Assembly (NCBI GenBank): GCA_025934475.1
Contig: JAICXZ010000170.1
Location: forward strand, 1-6,886
Length of the DNA: 6,886 nt
Reading direction: 5' to 3'
Origin: Mucilaginibacter sp.
GTDB lineage: Bacteria > Bacteroidota > Bacteroidia > Sphingobacteriales > Sphingobacteriaceae
A model generated the notes under the pieces. That model saw only the letters and a list, made by a program, of their open reading frames with translations, was not told the DNA's origin and made no database searches. Position numbers and translations under genes: made by a program. This document shows, piece by piece, positions 4,004 to 6,886 of this stretch (its first letter is position 1; every line of letters begins with the position of its first letter).

Positions 4004-6415
4004 CTACTCAGACCTAAGGCTCTTAACTGGATTCGTCAGTGCAGCTTTAAGACATTGCAACGTTATCAGGCCGAATGCTATTAACAAGACGAAAAAACCA
4101 ACCGAAATATAGGGAACCAAATCCTGCTGAAAACGATAAGCATAACTATCGAGCCATTTCGAGGTAAACAGGTAGGCTAATGGCCACGCGATGATATTTG
4201 CGATCAGAATCAGCACCCCGTATTCTTTAATAAAAATCAAAATGATATTGCTTACATTGGCCCCTAACACTTTGCGCACGGCAATTTCTTTTGTTCGTTT
4301 ACTAAGAGTAAAAGCCAGTACGCCAACAATACCCGTAAAAACAATAAACAAGTTTAGGCCTGTGGCAACATCAGCCGCCTTTTTTAACTGCAGCTCGGAT
4401 TGATAGAGCGATTGGAACTTATCGTCCATGAAAGAATATTCAAAGCCTGCATCAGGAAACAGGGACTTGCATTTTTCCTGTACGGCATTGATGGAATTGC
4501 GGATATCTCCCGTACCCAATTTGATAGAGAAATAGCGATACGCCCGGGTGAATGATTCGTTTACGCCGGCTATCATCAGTGGCTCTATTTTGTCTTTCAT
4601 TGAGCCGAGATTAAAATCCTTCACAACGCCTATAATGGTTTCTGCGGGGCCGTTAAGTGCCCCGATATGCACTGTTTTGCCAACGGGCGACGTTATACCC
4701 AACATTTTGACTGCTGCTTCATTCAATACGATCTTGCCATTGCTGCTACCCGCATCTGTATTCGGGAGGAAATTGCCACCTGTCAAGGTCAGGCCATATA
4801 CCTTCGCGAAGTCAGCATCAACTCCGATTAAAATAATGTTCAACGGAGCGGCATTTTTTCCTGAATAAATGTTCGTGTTTCCTCCGCCGTTGCCATCTGG
4901 TATATCATATGACAGCGAAATACTTTTTACTCCCGGCACATTCAAAAACTGCGATTTTACATGCTGCATTTTTACAACGCCTACCGAGTCCCACTGCCTG
5001 GGTAGGGAGGATACAATCATAACCTGGTCCTTATTGTAGCCGATGTCTTTATTAAAGAAATAGGAGACCTGTCTTGAAACAGTAATGGCGCAAATAAAAA
5101 CCACAATTGCCAGCGTAAACTGAACAATCAGCAAGCTTTTACGTAGCGTGAGGGCGCCTTTGGCGGTATCTACTTTACCCTTGACAGCGTTGATGATATT
5201 TAACGAGCTTAATACAAGTGCAGGATAAATTCCGGCAATCAATCCAACCAAAACGATCACCCCACCAAGCAACAAAAACTTAACAGTACCAAAGGCCCAA
5301 AAATGTATCAATGAGGTATCCAGCAAGTTTTCAAAAACCGGGCGAAGTATTTCGTAAAGCCCTATGGACAGTACACCTGCTGCAGATGTTAATATTAATG
5401 CTTCGGTCAAGTGTTGAAAGATGATCTGGCGCTTTGATCCGCCGAAAACCTTCCTCAGGCCAATTTCCTTAAGCCGGTAAGCCGATGCACCGACACTGAT
5501 GTTAACGAAATTGATAATGGCTAAAACCAGGATGAAGCTGGCAATGATGGAAAGAGTGGTCAGCATTTTTTGCACAGTGCCGTCGTTATCCTTCAAATAA
5601 TAATCGCGCATCGGCGCCAGGTCTATCTTGAGATTATCTTTTACAAAGGGAGGCTGATACTTATTCAGAACGCTGGCAAAAGGCTTTTCGAGATTTTGCG
5701 CCTTAACCCCATGTTTCAGCTGGATCATGTTGACCATATAGACATTAGCCCAGTTGTCGCCCTTATCCCCTCCCTGGAAGTATTGATTGGCTTCCATGGG
5801 CAGATAAACATCATATGGAGTATGAGTGAAATTAGATACTGTATTGACGGGCAGTTTATCCAGCACTGCGGTTATCACGAAATTGTGCTTTTGCCCATCT
5901 GAAGGCGTTTGGATGGTTACCACCTTGTCAATCGCATTTGTAGTGCCGAAGAATTTCCGGGCGAAATTTTCGGTCACAACCGCCGACTGGTTATTGCTGA
6001 AAGCATGTTGCGGATTTCCATACAATAATGGGAAACCATACATGCTTACCACAGTTGTATCGCCTACAGCCATCTGTGTCCGGAAATGCTTGTCGCCGTA
6101 TGATACAATATTCACCACCGGATCAAAACGGTAGTAATTTTCGACCAGGCGAGGATATTCATCCTTCATGGTTTTTGCCAGTGGGCCGAGTGTAGTGATC
6201 GGTGCCCCGATATTTGCGTGGCTCCAGTTGCTTTTGATCACATATTGATCTTCAACATTTTTCAGGCCGGTGTTCACCGCGCTCTCATTCAAAGTGTATA
6301 CGCCAATCAGCATCGTAAACGTAATGCCAATGGCAAGGCAGCAAATATTGATCAAAGAAAAGCCCTTGCTCTTCCAGAGATTGCGCCACGCGATCTTAAT
6401 ATAGCTTTGAATCAT
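4004..6415 (-). CDS. FtsX/MacB-type ABC transporter permease, two fused permease modules
   Basis: An 803-residue inner-membrane permease of the large Bacteroidota FtsX-like type, built from two MacB_PCD plus FtsX units. The N-terminus (MIQSYIKIAWRNLWKSKGFS) leads into helix 1 (about 20-42), then a large periplasmic domain (about 45-280). The first FtsX domain has helices near 285-307, 335-357 and 377-400 and the cytoplasmic motif RLKEIGLRKVFGGS (314-327). A fifth helix (about 426-446) starts the second unit, followed by another periplasmic domain (about 450-680). The second FtsX domain (helices near 685-704, 732-752, 768-788) has RTKEIAVRKVLGAN (707-720) and ends NPVKSLRSE. The ATG at 6415 is fixed by an in-frame TGA at 6430-6428 and has a GAGG 3-4 nt upstream. 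Such proteins couple to a separate MacB/LolD-type ATPase and transmit force to periplasmic or outer-membrane substrates. No such ATPase is in the window, so the substrate is unknown. A related permease gene lies 90 bp upstream on the same strand. Confidence 0.92.
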   Translation of the reverse strand: MIQSYIKIAWRNLWKSKGFSLINICCLAIGITFTMLIGVYTLNESAVNTGLKNVEDQYVIKSNWSHANIGAPITTLGPLAKTMKDEYPRLVENYYRFDPVVNIVSYGDKHFRTQMAVGDTTVVSMYGFPLLYGNPQHAFSNNQSAVVTENFARKFFGTTNAIDKVVTIQTPSDGQKHNFVITAVLDKLPVNTVSNFTHTPYDVYLPMEANQYFQGGDKGDNWANVYMVNMIQLKHGVKAQNLEKPFASVLNKYQPPFVKDNLKIDLAPMRDYYLKDNDGTVQKMLTTLSIIASFILVLAIINFVNISVGASAYRLKEIGLRKVFGGSKRQIIFQHLTEALILTSAAGVLSIGLYEILRPVFENLLDTSLIHFWAFGTVKFLLLGGVIVLVGLIAGIYPALVLSSLNIINAVKGKVDTAKGALTLRKSLLIVQFTLAIVVFICAITVSRQVSYFFNKDIGYNKDQVMIVSSLPRQWDSVGVVKMQHVKSQFLNVPGVKSISLSYDIPDGNGGGNTNIYSGKNAAPLNIILIGVDADFAKVYGLTLTGGNFLPNTDAGSSNGKIVLNEAAVKMLGITSPVGKTVHIGALNGPAETIIGVVKDFNLGSMKDKIEPLMIAGVNESFTRAYRYFSIKLGTGDIRNSINAVQEKCKSLFPDAGFEYSFMDDKFQSLYQSELQLKKAADVATGLNLFIVFTGIVGVLAFTLSKRTKEIAVRKVLGANVSNIILIFIKEYGVLILIANIIAWPLAYLFTSKWLDSYAYRFQQDLVPYISVGFFVLLIAFGLITLQCLKAALTNPVKSLRSE

Positions 6416-6505
6416 AGCCTCAGTTGGTCACTGGTTCGTGAGTTCATTGGCGGCCATTTGAGTAGGCAATGGAATTAACCAATTAACTAGTCACAAGTTA
6501 ACAAA
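6416..6505. repeat. Intergenic gap with GTT/TTAA-rich degenerate repeats and a small AT hairpin
   Basis: The 90-bp gap between the two permease genes contains repeated short words related to GGTTAATT (seen on the minus strand as GTTAATTGGTTAATTCC at about 6489-6471) and, on the plus strand, CAGTTGGTC, TGGTTCGTG and GAGTTCATT at 6421-6448. TTAACT (6483-6488) and AGTTAA (6496-6501) can pair as a 6-bp AT-rich hairpin just after the upstream permease's stop, too weak to call a terminator. The pattern resembles the tract at 3911-3955 in reverse orientation. Confidence 0.4.
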
Positions 6506-6886
6506 TTATTCTGAACGCAGGCTGTTCACAGGGTTCGCCAATGCAGCCTTTATTGCCTGGAAGCTAACGGTCAGCAGGGCAATTGCAATCGACAATATGC
6601 CCGCAACCGCAAACATCCACCACGTCACTGGAACTTTGTAAGCAAAGGACTGCAACCATTTATGCATTGCCCACCACGCTGACGGTGTAGCCAGCGCGAA
6701 GGCAATACCAACCAACCACACAAACTCCTTCGATAATAAGCCGACAACATTAGCAATACTCGCTCCCAGAACCTTGCGGATGCCAATTTCTTTCTGACGC
6801 TGCTCGGCACTGAAGGCTGCCAGGCCAAATAGCCCCAGGCAAGAGATCAGGATAGCCATGACGGTAAACGAGTCGATGATATTCGA
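6506..6886 (-). CDS. FtsX/MacB-type ABC transporter permease, C-terminal fragment (cut by window edge)
   Basis: The last 126 residues of a permease whose start lies beyond the right edge; the frame is open to 6886, reading SNIIDSFTVMAILISCLGLF there, so the Met at 6859 is internal and not the start. Three helices are visible (about residues 8-25, 56-78 and 87-108 of the fragment) with the FtsX cytoplasmic motif EQRQKEIGIRKVLGAS after the first. The protein ends ANPVNSLRSE, nearly the same tail as the next gene (TNPVKSLRSE). It is clearly a paralogue of the 803-residue permease downstream, and the two probably arose by tandem duplication of this kind of gene. The function is expected to be the same class: transmembrane part of a MacB/LolCDE-like ABC system acting on periplasmic or envelope substrates. 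The 90-bp gap leaves co-transcription likely but unproven. Confidence 0.9.
   Translation of the reverse strand, partial: SNIIDSFTVMAILISCLGLFGLAAFSAEQRQKEIGIRKVLGASIANVVGLLSKEFVWLVGIAFALATPSAWWAMHKWLQSFAYKVPVTWWMFAVAGILSIAIALLTVSFQAIKAALANPVNSLRSE

Noticed and set aside
5570..6134. Overlapping plus-strand open frames within the large permease gene
   Set aside because: All are antisense to a clearly coding FtsX-type permease and show no domain, start context or operon logic.
6420..6448. LytTR-like matches TCAGTTGGT and GAGTTCATT upstream of the large permease
   Set aside because: The GTT cores are 19 bp apart (11 bp to the one between), not 21, and they lie in a GTT-rich repeat tract where such degenerate matches are expected by chance.
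6625..6828. Open frame of 67 codons on the minus strand within the right-edge permease
   Set aside because: It is in a different frame from the conserved FtsX C-terminus on the same strand; the permease frame is continuous and shows family motifs.

Overview
The window looks like a chromosomal segment from a member of the Bacteroidota, most likely Sphingobacteriaceae (Mucilaginibacter/Pedobacter-like) or a near relative. The grounds are the fused FtsX/MacB-type permeases ending in an 'NPVxSLRSE' tail, a LytS/LytTR regulatory pair, the scarcity of strong Shine-Dalgarno sequences, a TAnnTTTG-type promoter element, and short degenerate intergenic repeats. The placement comes from recognising protein style and was not tested by a search. 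No rRNA, tRNA, CRISPR array, insertion sequence or phage gene was seen.

Left block (1-1190, minus strand): a tightly packed operon read right to left. It encodes a 68-residue single-pass membrane protein, an ABC ATPase of the BcrA/NatA type whose start overlaps that small gene by 7 nt, and, 4 nt further on, the first 28 codons of an ABC-2 type permease that runs off the window's left edge. Together they look like a small ABC-2 exporter with an extra membrane peptide.

Middle block (1191-3136): a divergent control region of about 200 bp is followed on the plus strand by a LytS-type membrane histidine kinase and, one base after its stop, a LytTR response regulator. The control region holds two pairs of LytTR-like sites. 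Each pair is two 9-bp elements separated by exactly 12 bp (21-bp period). One pair faces the exporter operon and the other faces the kinase/regulator operon, and each ends 60-65 bp before its start codon. I infer that the regulator controls both itself and the exporter. This would be a sensing-and-export module comparable in layout to NatKR-NatAB of Bacillus, and it is the most interesting part of the window.

Right block (3160-6886, minus strand): a PlsC-type 1-acylglycerol-3-phosphate acyltransferase converges on the regulator gene. Upstream of it are an 803-residue FtsX/MacB-type ABC permease and the C-terminal 126 residues of a second, related permease that enters from beyond the right edge. 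The gaps flanking the large permease gene contain GTT/TTAA-rich degenerate short repeats. No ATPase for these permeases lies in the window.
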